Assembly (NCBI GenBank): GCA_002403455.1
Contig: DHHV01000006.1
Location: 4,736 to 33,478 of the forward strand
Source: Hyphomonadaceae bacterium UBA4763
Lineage (GTDB): Bacteria > Pseudomonadota > Alphaproteobacteria > Caulobacterales > Aquidulcibacteraceae
DNA length: 28,743 bases
Direction of reading: 5' to 3'
The notes beneath the pieces are model-generated. The model did not search any database. It saw only the letters and a program-made list of their open reading frames with translations, and was not told the DNA's origin. Positions 17,633-25,764 of the stretch are shown one piece after another. The first letter of the stretch is position 1, and every line of letters starts with the position of its first letter. Made by a program: the position numbers and the translations under genes.

Positions 17633-19105
17633 TTGCAGCGTAGTTTTAAGGCGACACTCTACAATGTCCAGTCCCCGACGTGGCGTTTAGCACTTGATTG
17701 GGTGATCTGGGTCGGATTGATCCTTGCCCTCTTGATGTTGGCGACAAGTATTTTTTATGGCTTGCAAATAGGCCATTGGCGCCATGACGCGTTCTTGTAC
17801 ATCAGCAAGGACGTCGCGGCGCTCAAGGTGCAACAAGAAGGAAGGTGGCTTAACTATTTACTTTTTGACGTTTTGCAGTTCATTCCAGGACATCTTGCTT
17901 GGTTTCTTAATTTAATATTTATTGGCGTCGGTTTTTATTTGGTGTCCAAAGAGCTCGGCTTTTCTGCATTACATTCGTCTATTTTTACACTTTGTTGTAT
18001 CATGTTTCCTGGATTACATGAGCAAAACACGTGGCCAGTAACATCTCTTCCCGCATCCGTTTTATTTTTGATTGCCGTTATGGCCATTACCAGAATAAGC
18101 TGGCTTTTGACTCCTGCTTTTGGAATCTTGTTTTTTGCAACAATACCATCCCTTTATTTTATCTTACCCCTGGCGATATTGAAAAACTACGAAGATAAAT
18201 CCTGGCGCGGTTTCTTGGCTATGGCGGGAAAGGGTGTTTTGTGGGGCTTCGGCATGATCGCTGGGTATTTGGTGTCGGCTTTCTACAATTGGCAAAAATT
18301 TGGGATGTTTGGCTTTGAAGTTGCTTCCTGGCGAGATCCGCACCCGGCGCATGACCTCGCTTCGCTTTCGGCCAATGTCGCTCGATACGCCGAATTATTC
18401 ACCGGACATGTATTCGAGTGGCTTCCAACCTGGGGTGTATGGTCACTTTTATTGACTATTGTTTTTGTGGGGGCTGGAATAATTGCAGATAGAAAAATAA
18501 AGCCGGATTTTATTGTCAAAACATCCTACGTAATCGTCGTTATGATTTCCCCTTATTTGGTTCTATTGGGCATTGGAATTCTGCTTCAGTTTCGGTCGCT
18601 GTTGCCAATGGCGGTAGGAATACTTGCATTCCCCGCGATCCTTGCGCCAGCGCATGCACGGCAAGTTGTAATGGCGCTTTTGATTTTCGGAATTGGCCTT
18701 CCATCTGGGTGGACGAGTTTGCAAGGCACACGTTGGTATTCGGAATTTACAAGGATAAATGTCCGCAATGTCGAAGAAGCCCTACCGCGTCGACCAAGCG
18801 CGTATTCTTATTTAGTTGTCGATATTCCAGATATTGAAGGGTATGTAAAAGGGATTCAGGATCAAATGCCAAGTGGTTTGAGTCCCCTGTACTATCAGGA
18901 ATTTATGACGCAGCCAGATCGAGTGATTTCGGCATTTACAGAGCTCGGCGCTCAGACAATCATTCCATGTCAAATATGGAACCACGAGAAGTGTTCCATT
19001 ATTCGCGCTCGGATCGCGGATGGGACTGCTTGTGAAGACAATCTTGGACAGGTTTGCGTAATTGGCATGGAAGAAAATTATCTTTTGGTTTCAATGCGAC
19101 CTTAA
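17633..19105 (+). CDS. Polytopic membrane protein, probable GtrII/GtrC-type glucosyltransferase
   Basis: A 490-residue protein with about ten hydrophobic helices up to residue 375 and a soluble C-terminal part of about 110 residues. Residues 47-75 (GHWRHDAFLYIS then QQEGRWLNYLLF) match the first periplasmic loop pattern of GtrII-type integral-membrane glucosyltransferases, which have an acidic residue followed by GRWL. Such enzymes add the lipid-linked sugar made by GtrB and flipped by GtrA onto O-antigen or a similar polymer outside the inner membrane. The start is a TTG after AAGGA; it sits divergently 41 bases from gtrA. The gene is strikingly AT-rich with AT-ending codons, unlike the GC-rich genes on either side, a sign of transfer. 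C-terminal cysteines (C474, C480 region) may form a disulfide. Confidence 0.65.
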   Translation: MQRSFKATLYNVQSPTWRLALDWVIWVGLILALLMLATSIFYGLQIGHWRHDAFLYISKDVAALKVQQEGRWLNYLLFDVLQFIPGHLAWFLNLIFIGVGFYLVSKELGFSALHSSIFTLCCIMFPGLHEQNTWPVTSLPASVLFLIAVMAITRISWLLTPAFGILFFATIPSLYFILPLAILKNYEDKSWRGFLAMAGKGVLWGFGMIAGYLVSAFYNWQKFGMFGFEVASWRDPHPAHDLASLSANVARYAELFTGHVFEWLPTWGVWSLLLTIVFVGAGIIADRKIKPDFIVKTSYVIVVMISPYLVLLGIGILLQFRSLLPMAVGILAFPAILAPAHARQVVMALLIFGIGLPSGWTSLQGTRWYSEFTRINVRNVEEALPRRPSAYSYLVVDIPDIEGYVKGIQDQMPSGLSPLYYQEFMTQPDRVISAFTELGAQTIIPCQIWNHEKCSIIRARIADGTACEDNLGQVCVIGMEENYLLVSMRP

Positions 19106-19128
19106 ATCTTACTTTGGCCAGTGAGGCA

Positions 19129-20961
19129 TTACCGCCGCCCAAACAACCGCTCGACATCGGCAAGCTTCAGTTCAACATAAGTCGGCCGCCCATGATTGCA
19201 TTGGCCAGAATGGGGCGTCGCCTCCATTTCGCGCAATAACGCGTTCATTTCAGCCGCCGACAACACACGACCCGCGCGAACCGAGCCGTGGCACGCCATG
19301 CTGGCGCAGACCTCGAACAGGCGTTCCTGCAGGCTCAAGGCGCGGTCCATGTCCAACAGCTCATCGGCCAGGTCGCGCGCCAGTGCGGCGGCGTCGACGC
19401 GGCCAAGCAAAGCAGGGATTTCCGTGATGGCGATCGCGCCTGGTCCAAATGGCTCGACGACCAGGCCAAGGCTGGCCAATTCCGCCGCCCGGGCAAGCAA
19501 CGCTTCCCGTTCCGCCGCGCCCAACTCGGCAATCGCCGGGATCAGCAAAGTTTGCCGCGCAATGCCCTGCGCCGCCAATTGGGCTTTCATCCGCTCATAA
19601 ACGAGGCGCTCATGGGCGGCGTGTTGATCGACGATCACAATGCCGTCGGCGGTCTGCGCAATGATATAGGTCGCGTGGACTTGGCCGCGCGCCACGCCGA
19701 GCGGAAACTCCGGTTCGGGCGCATGCGGGATGGGGGCTGGGGCCGGGTCGACGCGGGCGCTGGGCGCCTCGAAGGTCGGCAGAGCCGCCTCGGCGAATCC
19801 GGGAACGGCATGCAGCGCGCGAGCCGCCAACGGCGCTGGGCTTTGCCAAGGGCGCGGCGACGCGCGGGGCAAGGGAGGGGGCATGGCGCGGGGGCGCATG
19901 GCGCCCAAGGCTGCGTCGGCGATGGTGGTGGCGGCGCGATGGCCTTGCGCGCCCAGCCCATGCCGCAACGCCCCAATGATCACGCCGCGCACAAGCCCGG
20001 GATCGCGAAAGCGCACCTCGCTTTTGGCCGGATGGACGTTCACATCGACCTCCTCGGCCGGCAGATCGACAAACAAGACAGCGGCCGGATAGCGGTCCTG
20101 GGCCAAAAAATCCTGATAGGCCGCGCGCAAAACCCCCGTCAGCATTTTGTCGCGGACGGGTCGGTCATTGACATAGAGGAATTGATGCGCGGCGCTGGCC
20201 CGCGCCGCCGTGGGCAGGCCGGCAAAGCCGCTGACCCGCAAGCCGTCGCGGGTGACTTCGATCTCGATGGCGTTATCGGCGAAATCGCCGCCAAGCACGG
20301 CGCGCAGCCGCGCCAACCGCCCTTGTTTGTCTTGGGTTTCCGCCGCCAAGCGCAGCGCAACGCGCCCGTTCTGGGTGAGCGTAAACGCTGCTGTCGGGCG
20401 GGCCATGCCGATGCGCTTGACATGGTCAAGGATCGCCGCACTCTCGGACCGCTCGGATTTGAGAAATTTCAGCCGCGCCGGGGTTGCCTGGAAAAGATCG
20501 CGCACTTCAACGACCGTGCCCGACTTGGTCAGGCCGAAGGCCTGGGCTGGCATTGGTCCTTCCACGAGGCCGCGATGAACGGCGATGCGGGCGGAATCAC
20601 CGCTTTGGGTTTTCGAGAGGATCGATAAACGCGCCACCGCGCCGATCGAGGGGAGCGCTTCGCCGCGAAAACCTAAAGTCGCGATGTTAAGCAGATCGGC
20701 GCGGCCATCCTCGTCCACCCGCAATTTTGAGGTCGCATGTCGCTCGATCGCCAGGCGCAAATCGCCTTCGTCCATGCCAGCGCCGTCATCTTCGACCCGG
20801 ATTAGATCAACCCCGCCGCCGGCAATATCGATCCGCACCGCGCGCGCGCCCGCGTCAAGGGCGTTGTCGACCAATTCGCGCACCACGGCGGCCGGGCGCT
20901 CGATCACCTCGCCCGCAGCGATTTGGTTGATGACATCAGGCGGCAAACGCAGAATCGACAT
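19129..20961 (-). CDS. mutL: DNA mismatch repair protein MutL
   Basis: MutL couples mismatch recognition by MutS to strand removal. From the ATG at 20961 the product is 610 residues. The GHKL ATPase domain shows INQIAAGEVIERPAAVV (11-27), E29 with N33 in RELVDNALDAG, VEDDGAGM (56-63) and RHATSKL. The long Pro/Ala-rich linker spans roughly 340-430. The C-terminal dimerisation domain carries the endonuclease motif DQHAAHERLVYE (from 445), ACHGSVRAG (C557) and CNHGRPT (588-594), the metal-binding set absent from E. coli MutL. So this is a nicking MutL, as in bacteria lacking MutH. An upstream GTG frame extension to 21030 looks non-coding. No good Shine-Dalgarno site precedes the ATG. It converges on the GtrC-like gene 23 bases away. 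Confidence 0.96.
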   Translation of the reverse strand: MSILRLPPDVINQIAAGEVIERPAAVVRELVDNALDAGARAVRIDIAGGGVDLIRVEDDGAGMDEGDLRLAIERHATSKLRVDEDGRADLLNIATLGFRGEALPSIGAVARLSILSKTQSGDSARIAVHRGLVEGPMPAQAFGLTKSGTVVEVRDLFQATPARLKFLKSERSESAAILDHVKRIGMARPTAAFTLTQNGRVALRLAAETQDKQGRLARLRAVLGGDFADNAIEIEVTRDGLRVSGFAGLPTAARASAAHQFLYVNDRPVRDKMLTGVLRAAYQDFLAQDRYPAAVLFVDLPAEEVDVNVHPAKSEVRFRDPGLVRGVIIGALRHGLGAQGHRAATTIADAALGAMRPRAMPPPLPRASPRPWQSPAPLAARALHAVPGFAEAALPTFEAPSARVDPAPAPIPHAPEPEFPLGVARGQVHATYIIAQTADGIVIVDQHAAHERLVYERMKAQLAAQGIARQTLLIPAIAELGAAEREALLARAAELASLGLVVEPFGPGAIAITEIPALLGRVDAAALARDLADELLDMDRALSLQERLFEVCASMACHGSVRAGRVLSAAEMNALLREMEATPHSGQCNHGRPTYVELKLADVERLFGRR

Positions 20962-21023
20962 GCAGAGAGCATAGCGCGCCGGACGCGGACGCCCAAATCG
21001 ATGTGGATGTACGTTTTTTGTTC

Positions 21024-21029
21024 TTGACA
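21024..21029 (+). promoter_or_regulatory. Possible -35 element of the small gene divergent from mutL
   Basis: A consensus TTGACA lies 47 bases before the start at 21076. The matching -10 position (near 21047-21053, CAAATGG) is poor. The surrounding stretch holds four GAAC words (21036, 21053, 21059, 21070), which may be operator parts. Confidence 0.3.
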
Positions 21030-21058
21030 AAAGCGGAACATTCCCTCAAATGGAACAA

Positions 21059-21073
21059 GAACGTTGGAGGAAC
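21059..21073 (+). promoter_or_regulatory. Candidate LexA (SOS) box overlapping a ribosome binding site
   Basis: GAAC, seven bases, GAAC is exactly the alphaproteobacterial LexA operator form (GTTC-N7-GTTC read on the other strand). It covers the GGAGG of the next gene and ends 2 bases before its ATG. The second GAAC is partly formed by the Shine-Dalgarno sequence, so coincidence is quite possible. Confidence 0.3.
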
Positions 21074-21075
21074 AT

Positions 21076-21420
21076 ATGGTCGAAATTGGGTCTGTTGCCG
21101 CATCTTGTGGCGCGTCGGATGTGGAATTGTCGTTTGCCGGGCGGCGAGGGGCGGCTTATCGCTTCGCCGCGCTGCCGATTGAGGAAAAACGCCAAGAGCC
21201 AGGCGCGCTGATCTTTGCGACGCAGGATTGTCTGGGCTTGCGGCCGCTCCTGGTGCGGGCGGCTGATGAAGCGGATGGGGCGGATTTGTGGCGAAAGGCG
21301 CGTGAAATGGGCGCGAGCGTCGTGCTGATGCGACCGACCGCCAGCCGGCAGGTCGCCGAGGCCGTCGCGGCCGATATCGTCTCGGTGTTTCAGCCGCCGC
21401 TGAATAAATGGATGATGTAG
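21076..21420 (+). CDS. Small protein of unknown function, possibly a degenerate GIY-YIG-like fold
   Basis: I do not recognise this 114-residue protein with confidence. It has GGAGG five bases before an ATG at 21076, so it is very likely translated. There is no signal peptide or membrane helix. The middle (PGALIFATQDCLGLRPLLVRAADEADGADLW with ADEAD) and the end (AADIVSVFQPPLNKWMM) recall short alphaproteobacterial proteins whose last helix reads EADLV-x-x-NPPLN and which appear to derive from a GIY-YIG-type fold; here the GIY/YIG residues are not evident, so nuclease activity is doubtful. It is divergent from mutL by 114 bases and may be under LexA control. A DNA-repair link is inference from context. 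Confidence 0.6.
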   Translation: MVEIGSVAASCGASDVELSFAGRRGAAYRFAALPIEEKRQEPGALIFATQDCLGLRPLLVRAADEADGADLWRKAREMGASVVLMRPTASRQVAEAVAADIVSVFQPPLNKWMM

Positions 21421-21481
21421 AGTTATGGCGCGCACCGGCGCGCTGCAATCGCCGCATTGCGGCATGCGACTTTAGAAGGGG

Positions 21482-21487
21482 TATAAT
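21482..21487 (+). promoter_or_regulatory. Possible -10 box ahead of the OmpW-like gene
   Basis: A perfect TATAAT in AAGGGGTATAATATTTCG. The best -35 (TTGCGG at 21457) is weak and 19 bases away. The transcript would have a leader of about 190 bases, containing a CATCGCC/GGCGATG hairpin (21639-21667) just before the GGAGG of the OmpW-like gene. Confidence 0.25.
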
Positions 21488-21683
21488 ATTTCGTAAAAAG
21501 TCGCCGAATGTGAAAGCGTATGCCGTGCAGAGGCTTTTAAGAGGTGGCGGCTTCTGCATTTAGACCTTTGTACAATGACGTTATGCCGCGCGGCGTTTTC
21601 CCGCATTTTCGCAGGTGCACAAATTTATACATCCGCCGCATCGCCTTTGCCATTCCTGGCGGCGATGATGCGGAGGAAGTGTT

Positions 21684-22337
21684 ATGTTGCGGACATTGAT
21701 TGGGTGCGCGGCGCTCACGGCGGGGATCGGGCTCTGTGAAGCGGCGCAAGCGCAGAGCTTTTTTGAGGATCGCCTGATGATCCGGGCGCGCGCGATCGCG
21801 GTCGTCCCGCTCGAGAGCGGTGAGATCGAAGCGATCGGCGGTGATGTGGAGGTGTCCAACCGCGTGGTGCCGGAAGTCGACTTCACCTGGTTCTTTACGG
21901 ATAACTTCGCGGTGGAATTGATCGCGGCGATCAATCCGCATGACGTTGCCGCCGTCGGCACCGCCGTCGGGGATATCGATCTTGGCAGCGTGTGGTTATT
22001 GCCGCCGACCTTGAGCCTTCAATATCACGTGCCGTTTTCCAACGGCTTCAAGCCCTATGTCGGGATCGGCGCCAATCTGACGGTGTTTTTCAACGGCAAT
22101 TTGCCAGATGATCCGACCAGCCCGGTGACAAGCATCGATTATGGCGTCGATTTTGGCTGGTCGGTCCAAGGCGGGTTTGACTGGTTCTTCAATAACAAGA
22201 ATTGGGGGATCAATGTCGACTTCAAATATCTGCGGCTCGATAAGGATGTGAATATCGGCACGGTGATCGGACCGATTGAGGCTGCCGTTGAACTCAATCC
22301 GATTATCGCCAGCGTCGGTGTTGCCTATCGCTTTTGA
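21684..22337 (+). CDS. OmpW-family outer membrane protein
   Basis: A 217-residue outer membrane beta-barrel. It has a signal peptide (1-24, ending AAQAQ), then alternating strands. Typical OmpW features are the early RARAIAVVPLE strand, EVDFTWFFTDNFAVELIAA, the LPPTLSLQYHVPF segment followed by FKPYVGIGANLTVFF, the WSVQGGFDWFFNNKNWGINVDFKYL strand pair, and the C-terminal GVAYRF ending in Phe, the BAM recognition signal. OmpW barrels (eight strands) form narrow hydrophobic channels for small apolar molecules. GGAGG precedes the ATG by 7 bases. The start is clear and the length normal. It is a single gene, with a hydrolase gene 52 bases downstream. Confidence 0.9.
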   Translation: MLRTLIGCAALTAGIGLCEAAQAQSFFEDRLMIRARAIAVVPLESGEIEAIGGDVEVSNRVVPEVDFTWFFTDNFAVELIAAINPHDVAAVGTAVGDIDLGSVWLLPPTLSLQYHVPFSNGFKPYVGIGANLTVFFNGNLPDDPTSPVTSIDYGVDFGWSVQGGFDWFFNNKNWGINVDFKYLRLDKDVNIGTVIGPIEAAVELNPIIASVGVAYRF

Positions 22338-22389
22338 TGATCGGCATTGCGCGATGAGCTGATTCTACGTTAACCGGCCTGCCATTGCC

Positions 22390-23334
22390 ATGTGGGCGAT
22401 GGCGGCCGGGGACGCTCGATTGATGCAGGACTGGAGTTTGGCGACGCCCGATGGCCGCTTGGCTGGGTATCGGTTCGGACCGAAGCCGCAGCCGGACGTG
22501 GTGTTTCTCCACGCCAACGGGTTCACCGCGCGCACCTATCAATCGTTGCTGGCGCCGATGGCCCCGGGATTGACGCTGCTCGCTTATGATCAGCGCGGCC
22601 ATGGGCGCTCGCAGCTGCCGATCGCGCCAAAGCGCTTGCAGAATTGGGCGGTGTTCCGGGATGATTTGATCGCGGTTCTCGAGGCAGTTGCCCCCAATGG
22701 CGCGGTGTTGGCGGGGCATTCCTTGGGCGCCAATGTCGCGATGATGGCGGCGTTGAAGCGCCCCGATCTCGTGCGCGGCTTGGCGTTGGCCGAGCCCGTT
22801 ATATTGCCGGAACTGACCTATTTGGCGTTCGCTTTGCCGGGCATGGTGATGTGGTCGCGGCAATCTCTTCCTATCGCCGCCCGGGCCCGCAAACGCCGCG
22901 CCCAGTTTGACAGCCGCGAACAGGCGTTTGACGGCTACAACCGACGCCCGCCCTTTTCCTTATGGCGTGAGCCGTTTTTGGCCGATTATCTTGCGGAAGG
23001 ACTTATTGAGCGAGAATCCGGTTTTGAGCTTGCCTGCGTTCCGCGCTGGGAGGCGGCGATTTATGCAGCCCAACGACACCACCCATGGTCGGCGATTGGC
23101 CCGCAATTTCCCGCGACGATATTGTTACGGGGCGATGTTCAGTCGACCTGCGTCGAGCCGGCAGCGCGCAAAATAATGCTCAAATCGCCAGCGATATCTG
23201 TTGAAACCATTCGCGGCGCGTCGCACTTTTTGCCGATGGAGCGGCCTTATCTGCTGCGCAACGCCATTACCCGCGTCATCGACATGTTGGAAAATGGCCT
23301 GGAGCCAAAGCGGCGCGATTACGGCGCCGGGTGA
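22390..23334 (+). CDS. Alpha/beta hydrolase
   Basis: A 314-residue cytoplasmic alpha/beta-hydrolase. The oxyanion-hole segment is VVFLHANGFTARTY (37-50), then YDQRGHGRS (66-74), nucleophile elbow AGHSLGANVA with S111, a cap region rich in Arg and aromatics (about 145-235), a likely acid in LLRGDVQSTC, and the catalytic His in RGASHFLPMERP. The substrate is not readable; lipase, esterase or lactonase are all possible. The start is uncertain: the ATG at 22390 has no Shine-Dalgarno sequence, and ATGs at 22399 and 22423 are alternatives, the last giving the most family-like N-terminus. It is 52 bases after the OmpW-like gene and ends about 140 bases before a bidirectional terminator. Confidence 0.85.
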   Translation: MWAMAAGDARLMQDWSLATPDGRLAGYRFGPKPQPDVVFLHANGFTARTYQSLLAPMAPGLTLLAYDQRGHGRSQLPIAPKRLQNWAVFRDDLIAVLEAVAPNGAVLAGHSLGANVAMMAALKRPDLVRGLALAEPVILPELTYLAFALPGMVMWSRQSLPIAARARKRRAQFDSREQAFDGYNRRPPFSLWREPFLADYLAEGLIERESGFELACVPRWEAAIYAAQRHHPWSAIGPQFPATILLRGDVQSTCVEPAARKIMLKSPAISVETIRGASHFLPMERPYLLRNAITRVIDMLENGLEPKRRDYGAG

Positions 23335-23471
23335 TGGGGAATTTGTGACGAACGCCGCATCAGAACAACCCCGGGCGGTGCGCGAGCAAGTCGGCTTGGC
23401 TTGCATTGCGTGGGAAGACGCCAATCTGAAAGCGGCGGGAAAGCCCTGCTTTCCGTCGTGATTACTGCGAT

Positions 23472-23520
23472 AGAATAAAGCCGGCGCAGGGGGGCAGCCC
23501 CTGCGCTTCATTTTTATTCT
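23472..23520. terminator. Bidirectional intrinsic terminator between the hydrolase and phaR
   Basis: A 9-bp stem GCGCAGGGG (23484-23492) with CCCCTGCGC (23498-23506) and loop GGCAG is flanked by AGAATAAA (23472-23479) and TTTATTCT (23513-23520), which are themselves complementary. On the plus strand the stem is followed by TTCATTTTT, on the minus strand by CGGCTTTATTC. It therefore serves both convergent genes. Confidence 0.85.
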
Positions 23521-23523
23521 CTA

Positions 23524-24177
23524 TCAGCTCGACTTGCGGCCCATCATCATGTCGAGCTGGCGCTGCATTAAATCCATTTGCGCGCGCATTTGCGACATCA
23601 TATCGAAATCGCCTGGCTTCGAGGCGGTTTTCGGATCGGCCATGGTTTTGTAAGCCTGAGCATAGTTTTGCATCATCGGGCCGAACAGCTTCATGCTTTG
23701 CTCATAAAGCGCCATATTCGAGCGCACCGTATCTTCCAGATTGGTGGGGAACATCGCTCCCGCCGCCATCGGAAAGCCCGGCATCGCGGGCATAAAGGTT
23801 TTTTGCAATTGGTCGCGCAATTGTTCTTGCTGCTTGGCGAAGGCTTCCATGCTCATGTCGAGATAACCCGGCACCAAGGCCTGAATCGAATCGCCATAAA
23901 ACCGGATCATCTGACGCAAGAAATTGATCGGCAGCAGATTTTCGCCGCGGCTTTCATATTCGACGATGATTTGGGTTAAAACTGAGCGGGTGATGTCTTC
24001 GCCGGATTTGGCGTCCTGCACGATGAAATCGACGCCGTCTTTAACGAGCGCGCTCAGATGATCGAGCGTCACATAGGCGCTGGTCGACGTGTCATATAAT
24101 CGCCGATTGGCGTATTTTTTAATGACGACGGGCTGGCCGGTCAATTTTTGGTCAATTGCTGTTTTTTGGTCCGCCAT
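23524..24177 (-). CDS. phaR: Polyhydroxyalkanoate synthesis repressor PhaR
   Basis: PhaR binds DNA and PHB granules and represses phasin and other PHA genes until polymer accumulates. The 217-residue protein has the conserved N-terminal DNA-binding domain (about 18-78) with VIKKYANRRLYDTSTSAYVT, then QDAKSGEDITRSVLTQIIVEYES, then PHB-accumulation regulatory repeats including LLPINFLRQMIRFYGDS and VPGYLDMSMEAFAKQQEQLR, and a Met/Gln-rich C-terminal coil (MMSQMRAQMDLMQRQLDMMM). AAAGG lies 8 bases before the ATG. It is divergent from phaA across a 400-base gap, the usual setting for a phaR that also controls itself. Family assignment is firm. Confidence 0.95.
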   Translation of the reverse strand: MADQKTAIDQKLTGQPVVIKKYANRRLYDTSTSAYVTLDHLSALVKDGVDFIVQDAKSGEDITRSVLTQIIVEYESRGENLLPINFLRQMIRFYGDSIQALVPGYLDMSMEAFAKQQEQLRDQLQKTFMPAMPGFPMAAGAMFPTNLEDTVRSNMALYEQSMKLFGPMMQNYAQAYKTMADPKTASKPGDFDMMSQMRAQMDLMQRQLDMMMGRKSS

Positions 24178-24579
24178 GATACGCGCCTTTGCTGGAGAAG
24201 CGGTTCAACCCATTGGGTCGCCGCTGTCGAACTGCTTTCGGATGACCCTTTATGATGTCCCGTGACGGGTTGTTATTCGGCCGGATCTCCGGTCAACCCG
24301 GAACGCAATCCAAAACAGATAATCAGTTTTTACCGCCTTTGTCCTGCGGCGTTGTGATCAACTCGGCGTTTGCGCGGAAAAATTGTGCGTCGCACTCTTT
24401 CATTTCCACCGCCACAAGCGCCACGCTGCGGATGATCTCTAATGGCTTATCATTAGACGTCACCAAACAGCTACCGCATCTCGGCTTGCAGCGACGTTAA
24501 TTTCCCGTATGACAAGGCCGCCATTGATCGGCTTTTACTGCGCCTTTTGCGGCGATACCAAATCGGGAGATTTTACGCC
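24178..24579. promoter_or_regulatory. Divergent control region of phaR and phaA
   Basis: About 400 bases without a credible gene. Twenty-two bases upstream of the phaR start is a symmetric element: AGCGG (24199-24203), ACCCATTGGGT (24208-24218, an odd palindrome) and CCGCT (24221-24225). It may be an operator, for instance for PhaR autoregulation, but it does not show a published PhaR site that I can verify. CCCGTGACGGG near 24260 is a second short palindrome. No clear sigma-70 promoter is visible on either strand. Confidence 0.4.
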
Positions 24580-25752
24580 ATGGGTCATGTCGTCATCGTC
24601 AGCGCGGCGCGCACGGCTGTCGGATCGTTCAACGGCGCGTTCGCCAATGTGCCGGCGCATGAACTGGGCAAAACCGCGATCCAGGCGGCGCTGACGCGCG
24701 CCAAGATCGATGGCGCGGAAGTCTCCGAAGTGGTGCTGGGCCAAGTGCTGACGGCGGCGCAAGGCCAAAATCCGGCCCGCCAGGCCTCGATCGCCGCCGG
24801 CATTCCAAAAGAGGCGCCGGCCTGGGGGCTCAACCAAGTCTGCGGATCGGGTCTGCGCGCCGTTGCGACCGGCTATCAGCAAATCCTTGCGGGCGACGCC
24901 GACATTGTCGTGGCGGGCGGCCAAGAAAGCATGAGCCTTGCCCCGCATGCCCAGCATTTGCGCAGCGGCGTCAAAATGGGCGATTACCAAATGGTCGACA
25001 CCATGATCCGCGATGGCTTGTGGGATGCGTTTAACGGTTATCACATGGGCGTCACCGCCGAAAATGTCGCGGAGAAATGGCAGATCAACCGCGATCAGCA
25101 AGACGAATTCGCCACCCGCTCGCAGAACAAAGCCGAAGCCGCTCGCGCCGCCGGCAAGTTCAAGGACGAAATCGCGCCTTTCACGATCGCCTCGAAAAAA
25201 GGCGATATCGTTGTCGCCGATGACGAATATATCCGCGCCGGCGCAACGCTCGAAGCGGCCGCCAAGCTGAAGGCCGTGTTTAAGAAAGATGGCGGCGTCA
25301 CCGCCGGCAACGCCTCAGGCTTGAATGACGGCGCGGCGGTGCTCGTGCTGATGCGCGAAGAAGACGCCGCTCGGCGCGGGCTGACGCCGCTGGCGCGGAT
25401 CGCGTCTTGGGCGTCGGCTGGGGTTGATCCGGCGGTGATGGGAACCGGGCCGATCCCGGCGTCGCGCAAAGCGCTGGAAAAAGCCGGCTGGAAGGTAGCT
25501 GACCTTGACCTCGTCGAGGCCAATGAGGCGTTTGCCGCGCAAGCCTGCGCAGTCAACAAAGACATGGGCTGGGACCCAGAGATTGTCAACGTCAATGGCG
25601 GCGCAATCGCAATCGGCCACCCGATCGGCGCCTCGGGCGCGCGGATACTGACGACGCTGCTCTATGAAATGGGCCGGCGCGACGCCAAAAAGGGGCTGGC
25701 GACCTTGTGCATCGGCGGCGGCATGGGCATCGCGCTCTGCGTCGAGCGCTAA
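24580..25752 (+). CDS. phaA: Acetyl-CoA C-acetyltransferase (beta-ketothiolase)
   Basis: This thiolase condenses two acetyl-CoA to acetoacetyl-CoA, the first step of PHB synthesis. From the ATG at 24580 it is 390 residues, the usual length. Catalytic residues are C88 in NQVCGSGLRAV, H347 in AIAIGHPIGASGARI and C377 in CIGGGMGIAL; all three are intact. The gene is divergent from phaR, which supports a biosynthetic role over fatty-acid breakdown. phaB (acetoacetyl-CoA reductase), which normally follows, is missing here: a MoxR-type ATPase gene comes 12 bases after the stop. GGGAG lies 11 bases before the ATG. The alternative start at 24547 adds an unusual RR-rich 11-residue extension and is less likely. 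Confidence 0.95.
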   Translation: MGHVVIVSAARTAVGSFNGAFANVPAHELGKTAIQAALTRAKIDGAEVSEVVLGQVLTAAQGQNPARQASIAAGIPKEAPAWGLNQVCGSGLRAVATGYQQILAGDADIVVAGGQESMSLAPHAQHLRSGVKMGDYQMVDTMIRDGLWDAFNGYHMGVTAENVAEKWQINRDQQDEFATRSQNKAEAARAAGKFKDEIAPFTIASKKGDIVVADDEYIRAGATLEAAAKLKAVFKKDGGVTAGNASGLNDGAAVLVLMREEDAARRGLTPLARIASWASAGVDPAVMGTGPIPASRKALEKAGWKVADLDLVEANEAFAAQACAVNKDMGWDPEIVNVNGGAIAIGHPIGASGARILTTLLYEMGRRDAKKGLATLCIGGGMGIALCVER

Positions 25753-25764
25753 AGGATCCCCGCC

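Noticed and set aside
19288..20628. 446-codon plus-strand open frame opposite mutL
   Set aside because: It is an antisense shadow with low-complexity Arg/Gly-rich translation, whereas the mutL frame has all family motifs.
21428..21443. GCGCGC-ACCG-GCGCGC palindrome after the small gene
   Set aside because: It is short and self-complementary in a GC-rich genome and lacks a T-run.
23346..23461. Possible short ORF with GTG start after the alpha/beta hydrolase
   Set aside because: It is about 38 codons long, overlaps no known motif, and is more simply explained as the open frame continuing past the hydrolase stop.
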